Assembly (NCBI RefSeq): GCF_000813965.1
Contig: NZ_JWLI01000002.1
Span: forward strand, 62,001-126,000
DNA: 64,000 bases
Direction: 5' to 3'
Source of the DNA: Leisingera sp. ANG-M7
GTDB lineage: Bacteria; Pseudomonadota; Alphaproteobacteria; Rhodobacterales; Rhodobacteraceae
The position numbers and the translations under genes were made by a program. Below are positions 42,881 through 53,170 of the stretch, one piece after another (the stretch's first letter is position 1; every line of letters begins with the position of its first letter). The notes beneath the pieces were generated by a model. That model was not told where the DNA came from. It was given only the letters and a program-made list of their open reading frames with translations, and did not search any database.

Positions 42881-44634
42881 ATGGCGCGTTTTTGCGGCCT
42901 ATCGACGGGAATGCGCCTGATCCCGTTCCTGATATCCCTCGTGGTGACGATTGCCGTCGCGGTCGGCGTGTTCAGGGTTTCGAGCGTTTACTTCCAGTCG
43001 GAAGAGGTTTCGCAGGCCGAAGGGCCGCTGTCGCTTTATCAAAGCTCCGTTGTCGCTGAGCTGGAGCGGTTTTCCCATCTGACGCATGTGCTGGCGCGGG
43101 ATGCCTCTGTCATAGGTGCCGCCGGCGGTGATGACACCGGCACGCTGAACCTGCGGCTGGAAGACTTCGCTGCCAAGGCGGGGCTGGATGCGATTTACCT
43201 GATGGACACGAACGGAGTTGCCATCGCGGCCTCCAATTTCCGCCAGCCCGGCAGTTTCGTCGGGCAGAACTACGCGTTCCGGCCTTATTTCCAGCAGGCC
43301 CTGCAAGGCGGGCAGGGGCGGTTTTACGCCATTGGCACCACCACCGGCCTGCCGGGGTATTTCATCGCCGATGCGGTGCGGGGCCCGGAGGGAACGCTGG
43401 CGGGCGTGATTGCGATCAAGATCGGCTTTCAGCCGCTGGAGCAGAGCTGGAGCGGATCTGGCGAGCAGGTATTGATGGCCAATGAAGACGGGGTTGTGCT
43501 GCTGGCCTCAGACCCCGCCTGGCGGTACCGGGTACTGGCGCCGCTGTCGGAAGGGCAGCGGCAGCGGATCACAACGGCCCGGCAGTTTCCGGGGCAGGCT
43601 CTGGAACCGCTGGAGTGGCGGGCAGGCGAGGGGCCGCGCGCCGTGATTGCCGGGCGGGAGCAGATACATCTGACGGTAGATATCCCGCCGCACGGCTGGA
43701 CCCTGCATTATTTTGCGAGTGACGACCGGGCAGTGGCGCGCAGCTGGCTGGTCACCTCGCTGGTTGGATTTGCTGCCGGACTGGCGCTGATCCTGTTCCA
43801 GGTTCAGCGGGCGCGCCGGATTAGCGCCGCGCTGGCGCGGGCTGAGCGGGAGGAGGCGCAGCTGCGCCGGGCCAATGAATTGCTGGCGGGCGAGATCGAG
43901 GACCGCCGCACGGCGGAACGGCGGCTGAAGCGCACCCAGGATGAACTGGAGCGCGCCAGCCGCCTGGCAGCTCTGGGCAGGCTGGCCGCCTCGGTGACGC
44001 ATGAGCTGGGACAGCCGATTGCGGCCATGCGGAACCATCTGGTTGCCGCGGAAATCGCCCCGGACAACTCCGCTGCGCTGCCAGCCAGGATCGGCGCACT
44101 GGTGGACCGGATGGAGGGGATTACCCGGCAGCTCAAGTTCTTTGCAACCCCGGACGCAGAGGTTCAGGCCGCGGTTGACCTGAACGCCGCGATGCGCGCC
44201 TCTGCCGCCCTGGTGGCCCCCAATCTGGAGGAGGCGGGGGCAGAGCTGCAGCTGGATCTGTGCCCCGGACCGGTCAGCGTGCAGGGCAGCCGCCTGCGGA
44301 TTGAGCAGGTGATGACCAACCTGCTGCGCAATGCCATTGACGCCAGCGAGGACAGCGCGGCGCCGCTGATCGTGGCGCGCACCGGCGCTGCGGAGGGCGA
44401 GGCCTGGTTTGATATCAAGGACAACGGCCATGGCCTGGGCGCCGCGACGCTGGCTGACTTGCAGGAGCCCTTTGTCACCACCCGCGAAAGCGGCCGCGGC
44501 ATGGGCTTGGGCTTGGCGATCTCTGCCGGTATCGTGCAGGATCACGGCGGCACGATGACGGCCCAGAACAGGGACGCGGGCGGGGCGGTGTTCCGGGTCG
44601 TTTTTCCGGTCCGGCCAGCAGAGGAAGAAAAGCA

Positions 44635-44638
<4 letters not shown>
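42881..44638 (+). CDS. dctB: DctB-like sensor histidine kinase
   Basis: The 585-residue membrane kinase has TM helix 1 near 10-33, a periplasmic double-PAS (Cache) sensor about 34-285 ('AIYLMDTNGVAIAASNFRQPGSFVGQNYAFRPYFQQALQGGQGRFYAIGTTTGLPGYFIA', the DctB ligand-domain signature), TM 2 near 288-310, a coiled coil to about 355, and the H box 'ASVTHELGQPIAAMRNHL' (His 374). The ATPase part ends with 'GRGMGLGLAISAGIVQDHGG'. It should sense C4-dicarboxylates or a related acid and signal to the overlapping DctD gene. ATG 42911 is an alternative start. Confidence 0.9.
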
Positions 44639-45972
<1,334 letters not shown>

Positions 45973-45978
45973 CCCGCA

Positions 45979-46002
45979 CGCCCTGCGGAAATCCGCAGGG
46001 CG
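45979..46002. promoter_or_regulatory. 24-bp inverted repeat between dctD and dctP, possible operator
   Basis: Arms CGCCCTGCGGA and TCCGCAGGGCG (11 bp each, perfect) are separated by two bases. It begins 7 bases after the dctD stop and lies about 95 bp before the TRAP binding-protein start. No U-tract follows, and such a short spacer is typical of a protein-binding dyad. A weak GG-N10-GC match lies at 46033-46046. Confidence 0.5.
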
Positions 46003-46097
46003 GCCCGCAGATGCCGCGCGGTTTCCTTCATAGGCAGGCAGCCCGCCGTCCCGGATACTCCCCCAATCATATCCGCATGCATCTGGGAGGAGCACTG

Positions 46098-47108
46098 ATG
46101 CGCACATATCTCAAGGGGGCCGCGCTGGCCGCCCTCACCGCCGCCTTTGGCACCGAAGCCCTGGCCACCGAATGGAACGTCTCGCTGTGGGGCAAGCGCC
46201 GGGCCTTTACCGAACACGTCGAGAAGCTAGCCGATCTTGTCAGCGAAAAGACCGGTGGCGAGTTCACCCTGAACATCAGCTATGGCGGGCTCAGCAAGAA
46301 CAAGGAAAACCTCGACGGCATCTCCATCGGGGCCTTTGAAATGGCGCAGTTCTGCGCCGGCTACCACCGCGACAAGAACCCGACCATTACCGTGCTGGAA
46401 CTGCCGTTCCTGGGGGTGGCATCGCTGGAGCAGGAAATCGCCGTTTCGCAAGCGGTCTATCAGCACCCTGCAGTGCAAAAGGATCTGGCCCGCTGGAACG
46501 CGACCCTGCTGATGCCCTCGCCGCTGCCGCAGTACAATCTTGTCGGCACCGGGGATGTGCCCGGAACGCTGAAGGACTTTGAAGGGCTGAGTGTGCGCGC
46601 AACCGGCGGTATCGGCAAGGCAATGGAAGCAGTGGGCGCGGTGCCCACCTCAACGTCGGCAACTGAGGTGCGCCAGGCGATGGACAGCGGCATCGTCAAG
46701 GCGGTCGCCTTTGCACCGCACGCGCATATGTCCTTTGGCACCATTGAAAACGGCACCTGGTGGACCACCAACCTGAACCCCGGCACGGTGAACTGCCCGG
46801 TGGTGGTGAACACAGATGCGCTGGACAGCCTGTCCGATGAACACCGCGAAGCGCTGCTGGGTTCGGTAGATGAGGCGCTGGCCCATTACGTTGATTTCTA
46901 CAAGTTCAACTCTCTGGACACCTGGGAACCTGCGCTGGATGCCGCCCGGATTGAGCTGGTGACCTTCCCGGATGCGGAAATCGCTGCCTTCAAGGAGGCC
47001 GCCGCGGCACCGGCGGCCCAGGCCTGGATCGAGGAAAACACGGCCCGCGGCCTGCCTGCGCAGGAACTTTATAATCTGGTGACAGGCCTGATCAACGAAG
47101 GCAGCTGA
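46098..47108 (+). CDS. dctP: TRAP transporter substrate-binding protein (DctP family)
   Basis: The 336-residue periplasmic protein has a signal peptide (MRTYLKGAALAALTAAFGTE, cleavage after ALA near residue 23). The family features are 'VEKLADLVSEKTGGEFTLNISYGGLSKNKENLDGISIGAFEMAQF', 'DFEGLSVRATGGIGKAMEAVGAVPTSTSATEVRQAMDSGIVKAVAFA' (ligand-carboxylate region with R near 165) and the C-terminal 'LYNLVTGLINEG'. TRAP systems import organic acids with a Na+ gradient. The ligand is not the classical succinate type by similarity I can judge, so 'carboxylate' is as far as the call goes. GGGAGGAGC precedes ATG. Confidence 0.88.
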   Translation: MRTYLKGAALAALTAAFGTEALATEWNVSLWGKRRAFTEHVEKLADLVSEKTGGEFTLNISYGGLSKNKENLDGISIGAFEMAQFCAGYHRDKNPTITVLELPFLGVASLEQEIAVSQAVYQHPAVQKDLARWNATLLMPSPLPQYNLVGTGDVPGTLKDFEGLSVRATGGIGKAMEAVGAVPTSTSATEVRQAMDSGIVKAVAFAPHAHMSFGTIENGTWWTTNLNPGTVNCPVVVNTDALDSLSDEHREALLGSVDEALAHYVDFYKFNSLDTWEPALDAARIELVTFPDAEIAAFKEAAAAPAAQAWIEENTARGLPAQELYNLVTGLINEGS

Positions 47109-47180
47109 CCCCGCCGCGCCCTGCAGCCGCACGCTGCGGGGCGTCTGCTTTTATCCCTGAAAAACTGATGGAGTCCCGCC

Positions 47181-47813
47181 ATGGCCGGCTCATCCCTCGT
47201 GCTGACAGACGGCAGCCGTCTCAGCGCACTTGACCAGAACCTCTACCGCTTGGAAAAGCCCCTTGCCCTGCTCAGCGGCCTGGCGGTGTTTTCCCTGATG
47301 CTGCTGGCCGTTGGCTCTGTCGGCGGGCGCAATTTGTTCAACAGCCCGCTGCCGGGCTACGTCGACTGGATCGAGCAGGCGATGCCGCTGATTGCCTTCA
47401 TGGGCATTTCGTTCACCCAGCGCGACGGCGGCCATATCCGCATGGATATGCTGGTGGGCGCCCTGAGGGGCCGGGCGCTGTATCTGGCCGAGTTCCTGAC
47501 CACCGCCGCCGTACTGATCCTGATGCTGCTGATGGTCTGGGGCAGCTGGGCGCATTTCCAGCGCAGTTTCGACTTTGCCGCGCCGTGGTGGAGCGCCGAC
47601 AGCTCGATGGATATCTCGCTGCCGCTCTGGCCTGCGAAACTGCTGGCGCCGGTAGCGTTCAGCGTGCTGTGCCTGCGGCTTTCGCTGCAGCTCTGGGCCT
47701 ACGGGCGGGCCTTTCGCAGCGGCACGGACCACCCCGTTGCCGTCCCGATGATTGCCGATGCCGCCACCCAGGCAGCGATGGAGGCGGATCACGTCTCCGG
47801 CCACGACAGCTGA
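47181..47813 (+). CDS. dctQ: TRAP transporter small permease (DctQ family)
   Basis: The 210-residue protein has four membrane helices ('LALLSGLAVFSLMLLAVGSVGGRNLF', 'WIEQAMPLIAFMGISFTQRDGGHIRMDML', 'LAEFLTTAAVLILMLLMVWGSW', 'LLAPVAFSVLCLRLSLQLW'). The motif 'RDGGHIRMD' is the DctQ hallmark. A soluble tail of about 30 residues follows. It pairs with the large permease downstream (12-bp gap) to form the membrane part of the carrier. Confidence 0.9.
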   Translation: MAGSSLVLTDGSRLSALDQNLYRLEKPLALLSGLAVFSLMLLAVGSVGGRNLFNSPLPGYVDWIEQAMPLIAFMGISFTQRDGGHIRMDMLVGALRGRALYLAEFLTTAAVLILMLLMVWGSWAHFQRSFDFAAPWWSADSSMDISLPLWPAKLLAPVAFSVLCLRLSLQLWAYGRAFRSGTDHPVAVPMIADAATQAAMEADHVSGHDS

Positions 47814-47825
47814 GGAATTTCTGAC

Positions 47826-49226
47826 ATGGAACCGATTGAAATTGGGCTGATCGTCTCAGCCGGGCTGCTGGTGATGGTGATCCTGGGCATGCGGGTGGCC
47901 TTTGCCGCCGCCGCTGCGGGCATGATCGGCCTGATCTGGATCTTCTGGGCCAAGTTCGGCTATGACCCGGCGCGTTTCGGCAAGGCGCTGACCGTCGCTG
48001 TGAAGACCGCAGGCCAGGTGCCGCACTCCAAAGTGTCCAGCCAGGCGCTGAGCCTGATCCCGACCTTCATCCTGATCGGCTACCTTGCGTATTACGCGGG
48101 CCTGACCAAGGCCTTGTTCGAGGCCGCCAAGCGCTGGATGGCCTGGGTGCCGGGCGGGCTGGCGGTGTCCACCGTCTTTGCCACCGCGGGGTTTGCTGCA
48201 GTATCCGGCGCCAGCGTGGCGACCTCAGCCGTCTTTGCCCGCATCGCCATCCCGGAGATGCTCAAGATCGGCTATGACAAGCGCTTTGCCGCGGGTGTTG
48301 TTGCTGCTGGCGGCACGCTGGCGTCGCTGATCCCGCCCTCGGCGATCCTGGTGATCTACGCCATCATCGTCGAGCAGGACGTGGGCAAGCTGCTGCTGGC
48401 AGGCTTCATTCCCGGGGCGTTCTCGGCAGTGATCTATGGCCTGCTGATTGTTGGCATGGCGATGGTGATCAAGGACTTCGGGCCGCGCGTCACCGGTTTC
48501 ACCCGGCGCCAGCGGTTTGCGGCCCTGCCGCCTGCGCTGCCGATTGTGTTTGTGGTCGTGACCATCATCTTCTTTGTCTACAACCCCTTTGGCGGCGATG
48601 CCTGGGGCACTCCGACTGAGGGCGGGGCCATCGGGGCGTTTGTGGTGTTCCTGATGGCCCTGCGCCACGGCATGCGCTGGGGGGAACTGAAGGATGCGCT
48701 GCTGGAAACCGCCAAGCTGAGTGTGATGATCTTCACCATCATCTGGGGGGTGCTGATCTATGTGCGTTTCCTGGGGTTCGCAAACCTGCCCGGCGCCTTT
48801 GCCGATTGGATCACCTCGCTGGAGATGCCGCCCATGCTGATCCTGATCTGCATTCTGCTGGCCTATGCGGTGCTGGGGATGTTCATGGACGCAATCGGCA
48901 TGCTCTTGCTGACGCTGCCGGTGGTCTACCCCGCGGTGATGGCGCTCAATGGCGGCGAGGCGGTTTCCGCCGCGGACAGCACCTTTGGCATGTCCGGCCC
49001 GATGTGCGCGATCTGGTTCGGCATCCTGGTGGTGAAGATGGCGGAGTTCTGCCTGATCACCCCGCCCATCGGCCTCAACTGCTTTGTGGTGGCCGGCGTG
49101 CGCGATGATCTGAGCGTGCAGGACGTGTTCAAAGGGGTGACACCGTTCTTCATTGCCGATGCGGTGACCATCGCTCTGCTGGTGGCCTTCCCGGCGATTG
49201 TGCTGTGGCTGCCGGGGCAGGTCTGA
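47826..49226 (+). CDS. dctM: TRAP transporter large permease (DctM family)
   Basis: The large permease, 466 residues with about 12 helices, includes 'GLAVSTVFATAGFAAVSGASVATSAVFARIAIPEMLKIGYDKRFAAGVVAAGGTLASLIPPSAILVIYAIIVEQDVGKLLLAGFIPG', the DctM signature with the SIPPS-type loop, and 'AVLGMFMDAIGMLLLTLPVVYPAV'. The C-terminal 'ITPPIGLNCFVVAGV' matches the second half-repeat. It carries substrate and Na+. A hairpin terminator follows, ending the dctBD-PQM region. Confidence 0.92.
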   Translation: MEPIEIGLIVSAGLLVMVILGMRVAFAAAAAGMIGLIWIFWAKFGYDPARFGKALTVAVKTAGQVPHSKVSSQALSLIPTFILIGYLAYYAGLTKALFEAAKRWMAWVPGGLAVSTVFATAGFAAVSGASVATSAVFARIAIPEMLKIGYDKRFAAGVVAAGGTLASLIPPSAILVIYAIIVEQDVGKLLLAGFIPGAFSAVIYGLLIVGMAMVIKDFGPRVTGFTRRQRFAALPPALPIVFVVVTIIFFVYNPFGGDAWGTPTEGGAIGAFVVFLMALRHGMRWGELKDALLETAKLSVMIFTIIWGVLIYVRFLGFANLPGAFADWITSLEMPPMLILICILLAYAVLGMFMDAIGMLLLTLPVVYPAVMALNGGEAVSAADSTFGMSGPMCAIWFGILVVKMAEFCLITPPIGLNCFVVAGVRDDLSVQDVFKGVTPFFIADAVTIALLVAFPAIVLWLPGQV

Positions 49227-49246
49227 CACGCCTTTGATGCGCTGAA

Positions 49247-49279
49247 CCGGGCCGCCTGATGCAGGGCGGCCCGGCTGTT
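49247..49279 (+). terminator. Terminator after the TRAP operon
   Basis: Stem CCGGGCCGCC / GGCGGCCCGG (10 bp, 8-nt loop) followed by CTGTTTT. It lies between convergent genes. Confidence 0.75.
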
Positions 49280-49280
49280 T

Positions 49281-50828
49281 TCAGCGGAAGGTCAGCCGGA
49301 AACAGGCGCCGCTGCTGGAGGGGATGACACTCAGGGTGCCGCCGATGGCCTCTGCCGTTGCCTTGACGATGTTGAGCCCCATGCCGGTGCCGCCGCTGTC
49401 CCGCCGGGTGGTGAAGAAGGGCTGCAGGATCTTGTCTGCGTTGCCTTCGCTGATGCCGGGGCCGTCGTCCGTGATTTGAAGACAGGTGGCCGCGCCGTCC
49501 TGGCAGGCGGACAGCACGGCCTGCTTGGCGCCGTGCTGCTGCGCGTTTTCCAGCAGATGGGTCAGGATGATCTGAAGGGTGGGTGCCGCAACCGGCAGCG
49601 GCAGGGTGCCGTTCTCCGCTGTGACGGCAAGGGCCGGGAAGGCCTGTGAGACTTGCGCATGGATTTCGTTCAGGCAGCAGCTTCCTGCCATCGCGCTCTG
49701 ATCCGCCAGGCTGAAGGCGCGCATGTTGGCCAGCAGGTCCTCCATCCGCTTGCCGCCCTTGTCCACGGTGTCCAGCAGCCGGTGTTTCTGTGCCGGGGGC
49801 AGATCGTCGTCGCGCAGCAGTTCTGCGGCGCCTTTCAAGGCGGTGAGCGGCGACTTCAGCTCATGCGTCACATGGGCGGTGTAGGTCTTCAGCGCGTCCT
49901 GCTTGCTTTGCAGGCGGCCGGTCAGCGACTGGAAGCTGCGGCTCAGCTCCTCGATCTCGCGGGTGCCAAGCTGGTCCGGCGGCTCCCATGTCTGGCTGCC
50001 GTGGCCCGCCAGATGGCTGCGCTGGATCAGCAGTTGGATCGGGCGGGTAATGAAGCGCCAGAACACATAGCCGATGAGCATGGTGGACAGGACAACAAAT
50101 CCCGCGGCCTTGGCCAGATTGAAACGCTCGCCATACAGAAACCGGAAGATGTGGTTCGGGGTGCGGCTGAGGTAGACCGCGCCGATCAGGGTCTGGTCTG
50201 CAAAGACCGGCATGGCCACAAAGACGCGCACCCGCGCGCCGCGGCTGAGAGTATAAAGCGCGGGCGGCGCATCCGCGCGCACGCGGGTGCGCGCAACTGA
50301 GACGGTTTCGCCTTTCAGCGCGCCCTGCACCTCCTCCACATGGCCCAGGAAGGTGCCGGTTTCGGCGGTGCCTGCAAAGACGTTGCCGCGGGCATCCAGG
50401 AACCGGTAGCCGGCCAGCGTCTGCGCCTGCGCGGCATTGGCGATGCGGGTCAGCCGGGTTGCGATTTTGCGGTAGGGGGCGCCTGCAGGACCGGAGAGCG
50501 GCTTGGCGTCGGGGCGCGGTGGCAGCACGGTTTCGCGGTTGACGGACAACGACGGAAACACCGCGTGTTCGCCGGAGACCGGGCGCTCGCGGGGGGGCTT
50601 TGTGCCGGCCGCGCCTGCGTAAAGTTCTGCGTAGGCCGCCGACATCACTGCGGCCTGAGTCAGCAGGCTTTCCTCGGTCTGCTGCACCAGCTGGCTGTCA
50701 TAAAAGCGGAACAGGATCAGCCCGGCGAACGGCAGGCACAGGACCAGCCCCAGCACCAGAAGCACCACCGCCCAGAGCCGGGGCCGCCATTTGCGGGTCA
50801 GCCCGTTGCGGTTCAGCCTGGCGTGCAT
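49281..50828 (-). CDS. Sensor histidine kinase (CreC/BaeS-like)
   Basis: The 515-residue kinase has TM helices near 18-40 and 240-262, flanking a periplasmic sensor (about 41-238) of unknown ligand. It continues with a HAMP-like linker, the H box 'TAHVTHELKSPLTALKGAAELL', and the ATPase with 'LTHLLENAQQHGA', 'DDGPGISEGN' and 'GGTGMGLNIVKATAEAIGG'. It overlaps the response regulator gene by 16 bp and shares its operon with a DUF4173 membrane protein. The signal is unknown; envelope or nutrient stress is a guess from the CreBC resemblance. Confidence 0.9.
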   Translation of the reverse strand: MHARLNRNGLTRKWRPRLWAVVLLVLGLVLCLPFAGLILFRFYDSQLVQQTEESLLTQAAVMSAAYAELYAGAAGTKPPRERPVSGEHAVFPSLSVNRETVLPPRPDAKPLSGPAGAPYRKIATRLTRIANAAQAQTLAGYRFLDARGNVFAGTAETGTFLGHVEEVQGALKGETVSVARTRVRADAPPALYTLSRGARVRVFVAMPVFADQTLIGAVYLSRTPNHIFRFLYGERFNLAKAAGFVVLSTMLIGYVFWRFITRPIQLLIQRSHLAGHGSQTWEPPDQLGTREIEELSRSFQSLTGRLQSKQDALKTYTAHVTHELKSPLTALKGAAELLRDDDLPPAQKHRLLDTVDKGGKRMEDLLANMRAFSLADQSAMAGSCCLNEIHAQVSQAFPALAVTAENGTLPLPVAAPTLQIILTHLLENAQQHGAKQAVLSACQDGAATCLQITDDGPGISEGNADKILQPFFTTRRDSGGTGMGLNIVKATAEAIGGTLSVIPSSSGACFRLTFR

Positions 50829-51508
50829 GCGCCCATCCTGAGGCCGACGCCGTGCACGGTCACGATCCCCTCGGCGCAGCCTGCCTGCGCGAGCTTGGCG
50901 CGGATGTTGCGGATATGGCTGTCGATGGTGCGGTCGGAGACATGGATGTTGTAGCCGTAAAGCGCATCCACCAGCTGCGCCCGCGACAGCACGCGGTCCG
51001 GGCGGGCCATCAACGTGGCCAGCAGCCGGAATTCCGACCCGGTCAGGGCCACCGGCGCGGCTGCAAAGCTGCAGAGATGGCGGTCCGGATCGAGCTGCAG
51101 GCTGCCCTGCGCCAGCACGGCTTCGGGCTGTGCCGGGACAGCAGGGGCGCTGCGTTTCAGGATCGCCTTGATCCGGGCCACCAGTTCGCGCGGAGAGAAG
51201 GGTTTGGTCAAATAGTCGTCGGCGCCCAGCTCCAGACCGACGATGCGGTCGATCTCGTCATCGCGGGCGGTGAGGAACAGGATCGGAACGTCGGAGGATT
51301 TGCGGATCTCGCGGCAGACCTCCAGCCCGTCCTTTTCCGGCAGGCCGATGTCAAGCACAATCAGGTCGGGGTTTTCCTCCCGGCCGGCATCCAGCGCGGC
51401 GAGGCCGTCGCTGGCAAAGACGGTCTCAAAGCCGGCCTTTTCCACCGCGAAGCCGGTCACCTCAAGGATATCGGGATCGTCATCGACAACAAGAATGCGG
51501 GCTGGCAT
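50813..51508 (-). CDS. OmpR/PhoB-family response regulator
   Basis: The 231-residue regulator starts MPARILVVDDDPDILEV; the phospho-acceptor Asp is in 'DLIVLDIGLPEKDG', Thr in 'LFLTARDD' and Lys in 'YLTKPFSPREL'. The C-terminal winged helix contains 'LTGSEFRLLATLMARPDRVLSRAQLVDALYGYNIHVSDRTIDSHIRNIRAKL'. ATG 51508 is selected because the protein begins exactly with the receiver domain; the longer frame adds 57 residues that overlap the DUF4173 gene. It lies 13 bp after that gene. Confidence 0.92.
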   Translation of the reverse strand: MPARILVVDDDPDILEVTGFAVEKAGFETVFASDGLAALDAGREENPDLIVLDIGLPEKDGLEVCREIRKSSDVPILFLTARDDEIDRIVGLELGADDYLTKPFSPRELVARIKAILKRSAPAVPAQPEAVLAQGSLQLDPDRHLCSFAAAPVALTGSEFRLLATLMARPDRVLSRAQLVDALYGYNIHVSDRTIDSHIRNIRAKLAQAGCAEGIVTVHGVGLRMGACTPG

Positions 51509-51521
51509 CAAATGGGGTCCT

Positions 51522-53048
51522 TCAATTCTGCTGCTGATAATAGGCTTGGATCCGCCACCTCCGAAAGCCCCATTCGCGCCAGTTGGTGATGGCGTTTTTG
51601 TAGACGTCATAGTGCATCGCGCTGCTGCAGACCTGCTGTCCGGTTTCGGTTTCAAAGGCATGGACAGCGGGATAGGCACCGGCGCCGAGGCTGCAGATAT
51701 AGTAAGTGTCCTGTTTCACCAGCGTGCTGCCGTGGGTCAGGTTGTAGCGGGCGATGACCCCGGCGAAGTTCACGAAACCGCAGATGTAGAGGGTGCCGAC
51801 AAGTGCGGCAAAGCAGCGGCGCAGCAGCCAGGCATTGCCGTGGCCGCGGCGGATCTGCATCACGGTCAGCACAAGCCCCGCCAGCACCAGCGCCATCCAG
51901 ATGAAGGCAGCCACCCGCAGGTAGGTCAGCGCGTAGGCCCCGACATAATGGTGCAGCCGGATGGCGGCGGTCAGCACCAGGAACATGTTCTGCGCCAGCC
52001 ACAGGTAGACCAGAGCACGCAGGGTTTTGTCGGCGCCGGTCATGCTGCGGGTCACCAGTGTGAACACGCCAGCCAGCAGCGCCGTCACCACCAGCGGATA
52101 GGAACCGCGGTGGGCGTAAGAGGCGTAGCTCATCCCCTCAGGCAGAGAGACGCCGCCGGTCAGGATTCCGAGGTCCATCACTGTTTGAACCAGAAACAGC
52201 ATATTGAACAGCACCAACGAATTGCGCACGGACACCGGATTGATCAGAAAGGCGGCCCTGCTGGGGCCGGCCTTTTGCACGTTGGCGGCAGGCGCGGCGC
52301 TGCCCATCCATGCCTCGCTGAGGTTGAGGCAGGGCCACAGCAGCGCCGCCATCATGGTCCAGAACAGAAGCCGCAGCCAGAACTCCAGTTCGAACAGGCG
52401 GCCCGGGTCCAGCTCTGCCAGAAACTCCTCCAGCACCGGGTTGGCAGAGGCCAGCAGCATCAGGAAAACGGCGCCCATGAGCAGCGGCAGCGCCAGCGCG
52501 GTCGCCTGGCGGCGGGCGCTTGAGCTGAGGTCCGAGGCAGGCATGGCGCGGAATGCATCGCGCAGCAGCAGCACGGCGCCAAATGTTGGCAGGCGCAGGG
52601 CGGTGCGCAGTGCCAGACGTTCGCTGGCGGCCGGACCGTAGACCGCCCAGGCTGTCAGGCAGATCAGGCCGCCGAGGCTGAACAGGACGGACAGGAACTG
52701 CAGTTCAATCACCGCAGGCAGGTTGCTGAGCAGGGCAAATCCAGCGGCGCCTGCCCATTCCCGGGCTGTTGGCCGACGGGGCTTCATCGCCATGACTGCG
52801 GCAGAGAGGATCAGCGCAAAGACGGCAACCGAAATGCCTGCCGGCTGGTCCCAGAACAGCCAGTCCGCAACGGCAACCAGCGATGCCAGAAGCGGAATTG
52901 CATGGCGCATCCGCAAAGAGGCGTAGAGCGGCCCCCCATCCTTGCGGCGGCGGGGCTGCGCCTGCGGCGGCCCGCCTGCGGCCTCCAGCCACCATGCATC
53001 CAGCCTGATGCTGTCGGGCACGCCGTGTATGACCAGTTCCTGCCTCAT
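51522..53048 (-). CDS. DUF4173/DUF4153-type polytopic membrane protein
   Basis: The 508-residue protein begins with a 45-residue hydrophilic arm, then about 11-12 hydrophobic segments, ending in a soluble tail of about 85 residues with 'YYICSLGAGAYPAVHAFE' and 'AMHYDVYKNAITNWREWGFRRWRIQAYYQQQN'. The 'RNSLVLFNMLFLVQTVMDL' and 'YASYAHRGSYPLVVTALLAGVFTL' segments are DUF4173 marks. No function is established. ATG 53048 follows GGAGACAGGAC. It is first in an operon with the two-component pair, so it may be their target or a co-sensor, as CreD is with CreBC (inference). Confidence 0.85.
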   Translation of the reverse strand: MRQELVIHGVPDSIRLDAWWLEAAGGPPQAQPRRRKDGGPLYASLRMRHAIPLLASLVAVADWLFWDQPAGISVAVFALILSAAVMAMKPRRPTAREWAGAAGFALLSNLPAVIELQFLSVLFSLGGLICLTAWAVYGPAASERLALRTALRLPTFGAVLLLRDAFRAMPASDLSSSARRQATALALPLLMGAVFLMLLASANPVLEEFLAELDPGRLFELEFWLRLLFWTMMAALLWPCLNLSEAWMGSAAPAANVQKAGPSRAAFLINPVSVRNSLVLFNMLFLVQTVMDLGILTGGVSLPEGMSYASYAHRGSYPLVVTALLAGVFTLVTRSMTGADKTLRALVYLWLAQNMFLVLTAAIRLHHYVGAYALTYLRVAAFIWMALVLAGLVLTVMQIRRGHGNAWLLRRCFAALVGTLYICGFVNFAGVIARYNLTHGSTLVKQDTYYICSLGAGAYPAVHAFETETGQQVCSSAMHYDVYKNAITNWREWGFRRWRIQAYYQQQN

Positions 53049-53170
53049 GTCCTGTCTCCTGCTTGCAATTTTGCTTGCCTGCAGTGATGCGGTCTGCGCT
53101 TGCATCTTTGGCGGGCAGTCTCCGCAGGTTTCAGGGGGTTTTTGTGCAGATTTCGTGCAGGGCTGCCGGG

